From Candidatus Kapaibacterium sp. (GTDB taxonomy: Bacteria; Bacteroidota; Ignavibacteria; Kapaibacteriales; UBA961), in the NCBI GenBank assembly GCA_023259575.1, contig JALRHN010000022.1, positions 1 to 19,189 of the forward strand: a stretch of 19,189 bases of DNA. Reading direction: 5' to 3'. Position 1 is the stretch's first letter. Each line of letters opens with the position of its first letter. Shown here in pieces: positions 8,254 to 15,683 of this stretch. The position numbers were made by a program, and so were the translations under genes. The notes beneath the pieces were generated by a model. That model saw only the letters and a list, made by a program, of their open reading frames with translations, had not been told where the DNA came from and did not search any database.

Positions 8254-8392
8254 TTTTAACAGATAATGTATCCGTCTGTTACATTTGATTATTTCTGCTT
8301 TGGGGCAGTAAGTAAATCTCAGGAACTTGCATTTTTTTTAAACTTGCGCCTCGGGTATAGCGCACAGGCCATATGGGCCTAATGAGTATATT
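8254..8392 (+). promoter_or_regulatory. Structured leader upstream of the RsuA-like gene
   Basis: 139 bases carrying several inverted repeats. TAACAGA (8257-8263) pairs with TCTGTTA (8275-8281). AATGTA (8265-8270) pairs with TACATT (8280-8285), and these two stems exclude each other. Closer to the start, TGCGC (8345-8349) pairs with GCGCA (8360-8364), and AGGCC (8366-8370) with GGCCT (8376-8380), ending 12 bases before the ATG. The last two are GC-rich in AT-rich surroundings. TACATTTG at 8280-8287 matches a Bacteroidota -7 box, without a clear -33. I recognise no known riboswitch; a translation-control role is inference. Confidence 0.35.
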
Positions 8393-10120
8393 ATGGAACA
8401 TCTACACAATGATTCGGATGAGCAAAATTTTGACACAGCAGATTCTGGAAGTCAAACATCGTATTCTGATTTCTCACATTCAGATTCTCAGCATGTAAAT
8501 GAGAATCCAGCAGATTTTTCTTCTTCACCAGAAGGAGAACCTGGAAGACGCCCTAGAACACCATATAGAAAAGATAATTCTTCTTATGGTGATTCCGGAC
8601 AGCCAAGAGAATATCAAAGAAGAGAGAATGACAATCCTAGAAATTCTGGATATTATCCTCCTCGCCAAGATTATTATGACAATCGTTACGATAATAGAAA
8701 TGATAATCGAAACAATTATAGCAATAGGCCTTCAGGATATTCGGATAATCGCTATGGAAGTAGAGATAATGATAGAAGAGATTATCAGCAAAGACCATAT
8801 AGATCTCCTGATCAATATAGACCAAATAATTACGGCGATTCAAGGCCTCCAAGAGAATATCAACAAAGGCCTTATAGAGCTCCAGATCAATACAGACCTA
8901 ATAATTATGGCGATTCAAGGCCTCCAAGAGAATATCAACAAAGGCCTTATAGAGCTCCAGAAGGTGCGCCCAGACAAAATTATGATAGGCCACCAAATAC
9001 CTATAGCAGAGACAATGTAGACAATCGTCAGCCTTATGAAGGACGTCCACACTATACTCCAAGAACTGATTATGGTGATAGGCCACAATATGATCGTCGA
9101 TATACCAGAGATGATGGATATCAAAGACGCCCATATCAAAATCGTTATGAAAATGATGGAGGCAGATATGGCGGAGAACGTATCATGCGTTCCAGAAATC
9201 ATAATCCTGATTCCAGATATAGTAATGATTATCAGGGACGCGGCGATTATAGACAGAATTATGAAAATCGTCCCATAACTTTAGTAAAAGCCATTTCAAA
9301 ATGTGATTATGGCTCACCAAGAATTTGTTTAAGAGCAATTCGCGAGGGTTTGGTAGCTGTAAATGGAGAAATTGTTACAAATCCAAATGCACGCGTACGT
9401 ATTAATCTTGATATGTTCGAGATTAAGGGTATACCTGTAAATCAGAAATTAGACAAAATGTATATTGCAATCCATAAAGGAAGACATTTTGCCGGTTCTA
9501 ATGAACAGAATTCTCCGACTATCTATCGTTTAATGAGACAAAAAATGGGATGGTTTGCACCTTTAGGTTGCTTAGAAATTGCTTCTAGTGGCATGCTTCT
9601 TTTTACAAATGATATTGATTGTAAACGTAGATATGGAAGTGAATTACAAAATATAGCAAAAACGTACCGTATTAAAGTTCACAGACCACTTCAATCAATA
9701 GAAGAAGTTGATAGAATTCTTGACTTTGTTCGCACTCAAACAGAAGAACATGTTTCTGTAGTATTAGAAAGAGCAAATACTAGAAATTGTTGGTTAAGAA
9801 TTCAAGCAAGAACATCTACTCCAAAAGATTTACGTACTGCTTTAAAAGAATATGGCTTAGAAACATTGTCATTCGAAAGAACTACACTTGGCCATTTATC
9901 GACAAGAGATTTTCACCCAGGATCTTGGAGAAGATTAGACTCAGCAGAAATTGAAAAACTTATAGCTGAATCTAATGAACCAATAGAACCTTACATTGTT
10001 CCAGACGATTATAAAGTGGTGCCTCCAGCTAGCCCTGTACAAAAATCTGATGCTCCAAATAAAGCAGCTTGGAGAATTATACATCGCACTTGGTGCGAAG
10101 AACTGCGTAAACAAATGTAA
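8393..10120 (+). CDS. RsuA/RluB-like pseudouridine synthase homologue with long disordered N-terminus; catalytic motif degenerate
   Basis: A 575-residue protein in two parts. Residues 1 to about 292 are low-complexity and rich in R, Y, N, D, Q, S, P and G, surely disordered, and include a 25-residue tandem repeat. From R293 (RPITLVKAISK) comes an S4-like RNA-binding domain (LRAIREGLVAVNGEIV), followed by an RsuA-family fold (YIAIHKGRHFAGSN, KTYRIKVHRPL, ending LGHLSTRDFHPGSWRRLDSAE). The family's catalytic GRLD followed by SxGLLLLTND reads LGCLEIASSGMLLFTND: the essential Asp is Glu395 and the Arg is Cys. The later EGRNRQVRRM segment is replaced by TSTPKDLRTALKEYG. RNA binding is likely; pseudouridine formation is doubtful. 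Disordered Arg/Tyr/Gly-rich tails on Bacteroidota RNA proteins are known and can promote RNA annealing or condensation. It is monocistronic, with a structured leader and a terminator after it. Confidence 0.8.
   Translation: MEHLHNDSDEQNFDTADSGSQTSYSDFSHSDSQHVNENPADFSSSPEGEPGRRPRTPYRKDNSSYGDSGQPREYQRRENDNPRNSGYYPPRQDYYDNRYDNRNDNRNNYSNRPSGYSDNRYGSRDNDRRDYQQRPYRSPDQYRPNNYGDSRPPREYQQRPYRAPDQYRPNNYGDSRPPREYQQRPYRAPEGAPRQNYDRPPNTYSRDNVDNRQPYEGRPHYTPRTDYGDRPQYDRRYTRDDGYQRRPYQNRYENDGGRYGGERIMRSRNHNPDSRYSNDYQGRGDYRQNYENRPITLVKAISKCDYGSPRICLRAIREGLVAVNGEIVTNPNARVRINLDMFEIKGIPVNQKLDKMYIAIHKGRHFAGSNEQNSPTIYRLMRQKMGWFAPLGCLEIASSGMLLFTNDIDCKRRYGSELQNIAKTYRIKVHRPLQSIEEVDRILDFVRTQTEEHVSVVLERANTRNCWLRIQARTSTPKDLRTALKEYGLETLSFERTTLGHLSTRDFHPGSWRRLDSAEIEKLIAESNEPIEPYIVPDDYKVVPPASPVQKSDAPNKAAWRIIHRTWCEELRKQM
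8780..8962 (+). repeat. In-frame 75-bp tandem repeat (about 2.4 copies) in the disordered region
   Basis: Unit starts at 8780, 8855 and 8930 with exact 75-base period; the third copy diverges after about 33 bases. Each unit codes 25 residues reading (D/E)YQQRPYR(S/A)PDQYRP and then NNYGDSRPPR. Copies 1 and 2 differ at scattered, mostly synonymous bases, and copies 2 and 3 are nearly identical over the shared part, suggesting recent slippage or unequal exchange. The repeat is coding, so it is not a CRISPR or mobile-element signal. Confidence 0.93.
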
Positions 10121-10143
10121 ATCATTGTTTAGTACTGACTTTT

Positions 10144-10187
10144 AAACGTGCATTCTTCTTTTTTCCTAAGATTATGCACGTTTTTTT
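10144..10187 (+). terminator. Rho-independent terminator after the RsuA-like gene
   Basis: AAACGTGCAT (10144-10153) and ATGCACGTTT (10174-10183) form a perfect 10-bp stem with a 20-base, pyrimidine-rich loop, followed by T to 10187. It lies 23 bases after the stop codon and 25 bases before the next start, separating the two transcription units. The large loop makes it less compact than a typical terminator. Confidence 0.75.
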
Positions 10188-10211
10188 ATATCATGATCTA
10201 ACATAATTAAT

Positions 10212-12044
10212 ATGACTTCTTATCAAATAGAACAAAAAGATATCGACCTACTTGGAACCAATGCCAAGATTATATACACATTGTCTTTTGAGAATGCATC
10301 AAGACATCTAGTAGATATTTCTATGGAAATTCATGATATAGATCAACAATCAATCACGGTTGGCTTACCAGTATGGATGCCTGGAAGTTATAAAATTCGT
10401 GATATGATTATGCATCTCGGAAATATACATGTTCATGGTATAAATGGTGAGCATGTTAAATGGCATTGGAATTCAAAGTCATCTTTTATCATAGAAACTA
10501 TTGGAATCTCTTCTCTTCACATTTCATACACATATTATGCAAATGAAAAAGGAGTAAGATCTTCTCATATTAATCGGAATCATGCATATATAGTACCTGT
10601 AGGAACATTATTATATGTTGAAAACCGAATGGATGAAATCCATCATGTGGTTATTAAAAGGAATACTGACCAATGGCCGACAATAACAACTGCATTGTCA
10701 CCTGTCTCCACACAATCAGATGATATATTTGGTGCATTAAATTATCATATCCTTTTAGACTCACCAATTGAAATTGGGAATCATCAGGTATTGTCATTCA
10801 CATTAGATAATTCAATTCACGAATTAGCGATTATTAGCAAATTACCTGTTGATGGAAATTGGCTATTAGAGGAGATAAAAAGGGCTGTATTCATAGAAAA
10901 GGAATTTTGGGGTGATTTACCATATGATAGATATGTATTTTTTCTTTTAGTAGCAGAAGGGCAAAGAGGTGGACTAGAACATCTTCGCTGCAATGTTAGC
11001 GCTGTAGAACCAAGTGCATTTAGTGATAAAGCTACTGCTCAACAAATGATGTCACTATTAGTTCATGAATTCTTTCACACATGGAATGTGAAAAGAATTA
11101 GACCATTTGAATTAGGTCCATTTGATTATACAAAAGAAAACTATACATCAATGCTCTGGTTAGCAGAGGGTTTTACATCGTATTATGATGATTATTTATC
11201 TTATAGAGCAGGATTTTACTCACAATCTGAGTATTTGAATATACTGGCACAATCTCATTTAGGACGTTTAGCAAGAGTTCCTGGGCGCTTTGCTATGTCT
11301 ATAAAAGATAGTAGTTATTTGGCATGGGTAAAGCTCTATTCTATGAGTCCAGACCAGAATAATAGATTCCCCTCTTATTATGTAAAAGGTGGAATTATCA
11401 CTTTGCTTTTAGACATGCTTATCATTATTAAATCTAAAGGCAATAAACGCTTAGAACATGCATTACAACAGATGTATTCTTTATATAAAATTAATTCTCA
11501 TACAGGTTTCACAGAACATCAAATCATTGAAATCATAGAAAATACTTGTGAAGTAAGCATTCAATCTGAACTTATCCATTGGCTTCATGGGAAAGATGAA
11601 TTACCATATAATGATATTTTTTCTGCATTTGGCCTGCAATGGAGTGATTCTACACAAATATCACAGATAGATTTTTATGGCGAATTAAGGCCATTCCTTC
11701 AAAAACCTGAATCTGTCTTTTGTGGTTGGGGAATTAGAGAGGAGTCTGGAAAATTATTTATTAGAGAGATTGAAGAAGGAACTCCTTCTGCCGAAGCTGG
11801 AATTGGCATAGATGACGAGATCATTGCTATAAATGGAATACGGGTTTCATCTATAAAAGCATTACAAGATTGCATGAATGCCAATGGCATAGATAAAAAA
11901 GCAGAGATTTTTGCGCAAAGTGATGGAATAATATACAATACAAGTTTCAGGCCCATTAAACAGCCATTATATAGTTTGACTATTAATCATACTATAACTT
12001 CAGAGCAAAAACACTTATTAGATTATTGGTTACTCAGATCTTGA
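10212..12044 (+). CDS. M61 family (glycyl aminopeptidase-like) metallopeptidase with PDZ domain
   Basis: A 610-residue protein of usual M61 length and layout. The N-terminal beta domain ends in the family signature LPVWMPGSYKIRD. The catalytic domain has GGLEH, then the zinc motif HEFFH (285-289) in LVHEFFHTWNVKRIRP, and the third ligand E319 in LAEGFTSYYDDYL. A PDZ domain covers about 505-575 (GWGIREESGKLFIREIEEG, SAEAGIGIDDEIIAINGIRV). M61 enzymes release N-terminal Gly or Ala residues from peptides; the PDZ domain may bind substrate C-termini. The protein starts MTSYQIEQKDIDLLG with no signal peptide, so a cytoplasmic location is likely unless the start is wrong. It follows a terminator and ends overlapping the convergent dedA-like gene by 15 bases. 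Confidence 0.92.
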   Translation: MTSYQIEQKDIDLLGTNAKIIYTLSFENASRHLVDISMEIHDIDQQSITVGLPVWMPGSYKIRDMIMHLGNIHVHGINGEHVKWHWNSKSSFIIETIGISSLHISYTYYANEKGVRSSHINRNHAYIVPVGTLLYVENRMDEIHHVVIKRNTDQWPTITTALSPVSTQSDDIFGALNYHILLDSPIEIGNHQVLSFTLDNSIHELAIISKLPVDGNWLLEEIKRAVFIEKEFWGDLPYDRYVFFLLVAEGQRGGLEHLRCNVSAVEPSAFSDKATAQQMMSLLVHEFFHTWNVKRIRPFELGPFDYTKENYTSMLWLAEGFTSYYDDYLSYRAGFYSQSEYLNILAQSHLGRLARVPGRFAMSIKDSSYLAWVKLYSMSPDQNNRFPSYYVKGGIITLLLDMLIIIKSKGNKRLEHALQQMYSLYKINSHTGFTEHQIIEIIENTCEVSIQSELIHWLHGKDELPYNDIFSAFGLQWSDSTQISQIDFYGELRPFLQKPESVFCGWGIREESGKLFIREIEEGTPSAEAGIGIDDEIIAINGIRVSSIKALQDCMNANGIDKKAEIFAQSDGIIYNTSFRPIKQPLYSLTINHTITSEQKHLLDYWLLRS

Positions 12045-12650
12045 TGAGTTATTCCTTTTTCTAATTTGCCAAATAAGTATTCCTATTATTAGGCAGATAA
12101 TAAGTATTGGCGTGATTGCAGAGCTATATGTCGCAAGATATTCTGAAACTAATCTCCAGTTATTTCCTAATTCCATACCAGCATAGATTAATATGCCATT
12201 CCATATTAATGCGCTAAGGGCTGATAGAATTATCGAATGAACAAAATTCATTGCAGATGCTCCTGCAACGAATGAAATTACTGCCCTTGTACCAGATAAA
12301 AAACGATTTGCTATGATAAGTGCATAGCCATAAGTTCTAAACCACGCTTCGGCTTTTTCAATTGCTTCATGTGGAATAAACCACAGTTTAGGCTTTTTGT
12401 CAATCGCTAATCCTATTTTTGCCCCAATTTTAAACATAATAGCAAAACCTATTATGCTGCCAATGGTAGAACTTATCAATAAAGGAATAAAAGAAACAGT
12501 TCCGAATCCAATCAAGGTACCACAAAAAACTAGTAAAAAATCACTTGGTGATGGTGGAAATACATTTTCTATACACGTTAATAATAAAGCAGTAATTAAT
12601 ACTCCTTCAGGTGGCAACGATTGTATAAACAGAACGATAGATTCTATCAT
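12030..12650 (-). CDS. DedA family (VTT/SNARE-associated domain) membrane protein
   Basis: A 206-residue, strongly hydrophobic protein of usual DedA length. The re-entrant motif reads ENVFPPSPSD (28-37), matching the E-N-x-F-P-P-x-P-(G/S)-E pattern with Asp in place of the final Glu. The second conserved loop is NRFLSGTRAVISFVAGAS (115-132), where the family normally has R-F-x-P-G-x-R; here the Pro is Ser119. ALIWNGILIYAGMELG closes the usual C-terminal segment, followed by a last membrane helix and a basic tail (RKRNN). DedA-family proteins help recycle lipid carriers such as undecaprenyl phosphate or phosphatidylethanolamine across the membrane; no specific substrate can be assigned here. 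The stop overlaps the convergent M61 gene by 15 bases. Confidence 0.88.
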   Translation of the reverse strand: MIESIVLFIQSLPPEGVLITALLLTCIENVFPPSPSDFLLVFCGTLIGFGTVSFIPLLISSTIGSIIGFAIMFKIGAKIGLAIDKKPKLWFIPHEAIEKAEAWFRTYGYALIIANRFLSGTRAVISFVAGASAMNFVHSIILSALSALIWNGILIYAGMELGNNWRLVSEYLATYSSAITPILIICLIIGILIWQIRKRNNSSRSE

Positions 12651-12652
12651 GG

Positions 12653-12673
12653 TAAAGTTCAGAGATAAAGTTC
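12653..12673 (-). repeat. Direct repeat in the dedA leader
   Basis: GAACTTTA occurs twice on the minus strand (12673-12666 and 12660-12653), starting 13 bases apart, and ends three bases before the ATG at 12650. Such spacing is seen in some operators and RNA elements, but the repeats are short and AT-rich, so chance is possible. Confidence 0.3.
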
Positions 12674-12696
12674 ACAGAATAATATTCAATTTGCGA

Positions 12697-12732
12697 TTAT
12701 TACATTATTGCTCAAAGTTATTAATGTAATAA
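12697..12732 (-). promoter_or_regulatory. Dyad flanking a candidate -7 box upstream of dedA
   Basis: TTATTACATTA (12697-12707) and TAATGTAATAA (12722-12732) form a perfect 11-bp inverted repeat with a 14-base centre. On the minus strand the centre holds TAACTTTG (12720-12713), an exact Bacteroidota -7 box, 62 bases upstream of the dedA start. No -33 element is seen at the right spacing. This may be an operator over a promoter, or a stem after the VWA-OmpA gene without a T-tract. The rest of the 215-base gap (12651-12865) shows nothing further. Confidence 0.4.
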
Positions 12733-12865
12733 ACTCTGATAATTCTAAGTTATCAATCAAATATTAATCATGAACGAATATCTGAATTATATAATACTAA
12801 AGAATTAGTCATGTATTTCCACATTATATGTAATCGGAACAGCATGAACAATGTATGATCATCAT

Positions 12866-13921
12866 TTATTGTTTTACTATTCTAATCTCTGTTCGCCTAT
12901 TTCTTGCCCTGCCCTCTTCAGTTGAATTATCATCTATCGGCATTGAATCACCAAAGCCTTTTGATTGTATTCTATTTGAAGAAATATTGTACTTAGATTG
13001 AAGATAATCTTTGACAGCTTGAGCCCTTTTTTCTGATAATTTTTGATTATAATTTGGATCCTTTGTTCCATTTGAAGCATCTGTATGACCTCTTACTTCG
13101 ATCTCCATTCCCGGATACACTTTCATCAATGTTGCAACATTTAACATTGCATTATCAGATTCATTTTTTACAATGGATTTGTCTGAATCAAAAAACACAT
13201 CTAAAACAGCAATAGCTCCAATATCGGGGATATTAGAAAACATAGTATTAACAATTGCACTGTCGTTTTGAGTACAAAATTTAATAGATAATTTATGGAC
13301 ACCAAATTGTTTTGTATCATATTCTAAGTAATAATACTGTTTCAACTTTCTATACATGTCTTCAAAAACATCACTAAATTCTTTAGTAGAATAAATTCTA
13401 TTATAATATCCACCGGTTGCTTCTGAAATAGATTTTAAAAAGTTTCCATTAACACCATAACCAAAATCTATGGCACAAATAGATATATTATTTTTAATTG
13501 CACTTGCAATCACATCTTGTTGGTTAATCGTCGAACTATTGTCTTCACCATCTGTAAACACAATAACCACCTTTTTTTTGAACCCTTTTGAAGACATCAA
13601 TGTATTCATTCCAACATTTATGCCATCTATAATTGCAGTTCTTCCGCCAAATCCAATCAGACCATTTCTCTTTAATTGGGATAGAAGTGTTTGTTTATCC
13701 GTAGAAATTGCAGACTCTGTTTCAATATGATCATCATATTTAATTAATGACATTCCATCTTCATTTTTCTTCTTATTTATCAATAATTCTGCAGCATTCT
13801 GAATACTTAAAGCCCTTTCTTCTCCCATTGATCCACTGTGATCCATAACCAATGATACAGCCATAGGAGTTTTTTCATCTAATATTACTTCTTTAATATT
13901 AAGCTTTACCTTATTTGGCAT
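12866..13921 (-). CDS. VWA domain-OmpA-like domain protein, 5' end uncertain
   Basis: From the first ATG (13921) the protein has 351 residues. The VWA domain has a complete MIDAS metal site: MDHSGSM (D27, S29, S31), T95 in GFGGRTAIID and D124 in VIVFTDGEDN. From about residue 235 an OmpA C-terminal domain follows (LDVFFDSDKSIV, EVRGHTDAS, YNQKLSEKRAQAVKDYLQ, GFGDSMP, ARNRRTEIRI), with the Asp and Arg known to contact peptidoglycan. OmpA domains act in the periplasm, yet no signal peptide is visible. The frame stays open up to a TTG at 14011, but that stretch is antisense to the conserved start of plsY and reads unlike a signal peptide. The 5' end may be lost, or overlap plsY. The VWA and OmpA parts are sure; start and location are not. 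Confidence 0.82.
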   Translation of the reverse strand: MPNKVKLNIKEVILDEKTPMAVSLVMDHSGSMGEERALSIQNAAELLINKKKNEDGMSLIKYDDHIETESAISTDKQTLLSQLKRNGLIGFGGRTAIIDGINVGMNTLMSSKGFKKKVVIVFTDGEDNSSTINQQDVIASAIKNNISICAIDFGYGVNGNFLKSISEATGGYYNRIYSTKEFSDVFEDMYRKLKQYYYLEYDTKQFGVHKLSIKFCTQNDSAIVNTMFSNIPDIGAIAVLDVFFDSDKSIVKNESDNAMLNVATLMKVYPGMEIEVRGHTDASNGTKDPNYNQKLSEKRAQAVKDYLQSKYNISSNRIQSKGFGDSMPIDDNSTEEGRARNRRTEIRIVKQ

Positions 13922-14561
13922 TGGGTCATTTCCCTCTGCTACAATAATTAGCAAACGTTTTTTTGGCTTTGATATCAGAGATAAAGGTAGTGGGAATATG
14001 GGTAGCACCAATGCTATGCGTGTTCTTGGCTGGAAATGGGGTTTATTAGTTCAAGTATTGGATATTGTAAAAGGCATCATTGCTGTTGTACTTGCAACGC
14101 AAATATTTAATGGAACTTTACCAATATCTAATTCTACACCATTTGAAGATATAACAGTAATAAAAATGATTGCTGGCTTAAGTTCAGTATTAGGACATAT
14201 TTTCTCTGTATTTGTAAATTTTAAAGGTGGAAAAGGAATTAATACAGGAGCAGGTTTCTTACTTGCAATAGCACCAAGCGAAGTCGGTATTGCTGCATTA
14301 TTATTCATACTAGCAGTGATGCTTTCTGGTTATATATCTTTAGGATCTATCATTGCAGCAATTGCAATCCCCTTAACTTTGTTTATAAGGCACAATGTGT
14401 TCAATGTTGATATTCCTGGATATCACACGATTGTATACTTTATGATAGCTGTTAGTATCATTGTATTATTAGCACATAAAACAAATATTTATCGCATTAT
14501 TCATGGTACTGAAAACAAGTTTGCTAAATTTCAGATCTTGAAATTTGGTAATAAAAAATAA
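13884..14561 (+). CDS. plsY: Acyl-phosphate:glycerol-3-phosphate acyltransferase PlsY, non-standard start
   Basis: PlsY transfers an acyl group from acyl phosphate to glycerol 3-phosphate in the membrane, the first step of phospholipid synthesis. All three family motifs are visible: GSGNMGSTNAMRVLG (motif 1), GHIFSVFVNFKGGKGINTG (motif 2) and HKTNIYRIIHGTE (motif 3), with the usual membrane helices between. The first ordinary start (ATG 13998) falls inside motif 1 and would delete the first helix. In the same frame, upstream codons give LILSFTLFGIGSFPSATII then SKRFFGFDIRDKGSGN, which is a normal PlsY N-terminus. Between the in-frame TGA (13839-13841) and 13998 there is no ATG, GTG or TTG; ATT at 13884 would give the usual spacing and is my tentative start. 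The region is antisense to the VWA-OmpA gene. gpsA follows after 33 bases, so the two form an operon. Confidence 0.85.
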   Translation: MTSLILSFTLFGIGSFPSATIISKRFFGFDIRDKGSGNMGSTNAMRVLGWKWGLLVQVLDIVKGIIAVVLATQIFNGTLPISNSTPFEDITVIKMIAGLSSVLGHIFSVFVNFKGGKGINTGAGFLLAIAPSEVGIAALLFILAVMLSGYISLGSIIAAIAIPLTLFIRHNVFNVDIPGYHTIVYFMIAVSIIVLLAHKTNIYRIIHGTENKFAKFQILKFGNKK

Positions 14562-14594
14562 TCTCACACCTCTCATAATTCAACTTATACTTGT

Positions 14595-15602
14595 ATGAAT
14601 ATTTCTCCATCTATTGGTATTATTGGAGCTGGTAGCTGGGGTACAGCTTTGGCTGAAGTATTAGCAGAAAATGGAAATCATCCATTATTTTGGACAAGAT
14701 CAAATGAGATTTCACATGAGATTAATTCCAATCATACAAATTCTCTGTTTTTACCAGGAACAAAGCTTCATAAAAACATTACAGCTACATCTAATATTGA
14801 AAACTTACAATCATTAGATACAATTATTATTACTGTTCCAACCCAGTATATCAGAGAAGTACTCACACAACATAACTGTGTTTTAAAAGACAAAATCATT
14901 ATATCGGGCTCTAAGGGTATCGAAGTACATACTTTATTAACTGTATCAGGTATTTTAAAAGATATTGACCAAACTGACGATGATCATTATGTTGTTTTAA
15001 GTGGTCCTAGTCATGCTGAAGAAGTAGTACAACATGTTCCTACAACAGTTATGGCTGCATCTTCTAATCAGATACAAGCAAAATATGTACAGAATTTATT
15101 TAATAATTCTTATTTCAGGGTATATACTTCCTCCGATACGATTGGAGCTGAATTAGGTGGAGCTTTAAAAAATGTAATTGCTATTGCCGCAGGAATTATT
15201 GATGGATTAAAAATGGGAGATAATACCAAAGCAGCATTAATTACGAGGGGTTTAGCTGAAATGTCGAGATTAGGGACAATTCTTGGTGCAGACCCCCGAA
15301 CTTTTGCAGGATTATCGGGATTAGGAGACTTATTTGTTACATGTTCTAGCAAGCATAGTAGGAATAGACATGTTGGAGAAGAAATTGGAAAAGGTAGAAA
15401 TATCAAAGAGATTATATCAGAAATGAATATGGTTGCCGAAGGAGTAGCTACAACAGAATCTGCCTGGCAATTAAGCAATACATATCAAGTTGATATGCCT
15501 ATTATTGAACAAATGCATCAAATTCTTTTCAATAATAAAAATCCAATGCAAGCTATTTATGATTTAATGATTCGTGAAAAAAAATCAGAGCATATGCAAT
15601 AA
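14595..15602 (+). CDS. gpsA: NAD(P)-dependent glycerol-3-phosphate dehydrogenase
   Basis: A 335-residue GpsA, which reduces dihydroxyacetone phosphate to sn-glycerol 3-phosphate, the substrate of the PlsY encoded just upstream. Seen are the Rossmann motif IGIIGAGSWGTALAEVLAENG near the start, the strand IIITVPTQYIREVL, SGSKGIE, LSGPSHAEEV, the catalytic-lysine region GGALKNVIAIAAGIIDGLKM (K192), NTKAALITRGLAEM, FAGLSGLGDLFVTCSSKHSR and VAEGVATTES. Length and order are as in the family, with no lesion. ATG at 14595 begins seven residues before the first beta strand, which is normal. No Shine-Dalgarno sequence precedes it. Location is cytoplasmic. Confidence 0.98.
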   Translation: MNISPSIGIIGAGSWGTALAEVLAENGNHPLFWTRSNEISHEINSNHTNSLFLPGTKLHKNITATSNIENLQSLDTIIITVPTQYIREVLTQHNCVLKDKIIISGSKGIEVHTLLTVSGILKDIDQTDDDHYVVLSGPSHAEEVVQHVPTTVMAASSNQIQAKYVQNLFNNSYFRVYTSSDTIGAELGGALKNVIAIAAGIIDGLKMGDNTKAALITRGLAEMSRLGTILGADPRTFAGLSGLGDLFVTCSSKHSRNRHVGEEIGKGRNIKEIISEMNMVAEGVATTESAWQLSNTYQVDMPIIEQMHQILFNNKNPMQAIYDLMIREKKSEHMQ

Positions 15603-15683
15603 TTGGATTAAGTGCAATTTCATAAAGATACAATCGTTCTAAATTTCTAAATAGCAATTATTATTTTTCTGATACACATATAC

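Noticed and set aside
8780..8962. Possible CRISPR-like or mobile repeat
   Set aside because: Copies abut with no spacers, the period is a multiple of three, and they encode a protein repeat.
8499..9202. Open frames in other frames and on the minus strand across the repeat-rich region
   Set aside because: They arise from the low-complexity codons of the disordered domain; products are Ile/Met-rich without any domain.
12397..12729. 110-codon plus-strand open frame antisense to the DedA gene
   Set aside because: The DedA frame carries conserved motifs; the opposite reading does not.
12651..12865. Possible small gene or RNA between the VWA-OmpA and DedA genes
   Set aside because: Only the dyad and short direct repeat stand out; no coding frame or known RNA structure is seen.
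13922..14011. TTG start of the VWA-OmpA gene at 14011
   Set aside because: The stretch is antisense to conserved PlsY motif 1 and does not form a signal peptide; kept only as an alternative.
15110..15478. 122-codon minus-strand open frame inside gpsA
   Set aside because: gpsA is intact with all family motifs; the antisense product is a shadow with no recognisable domain.
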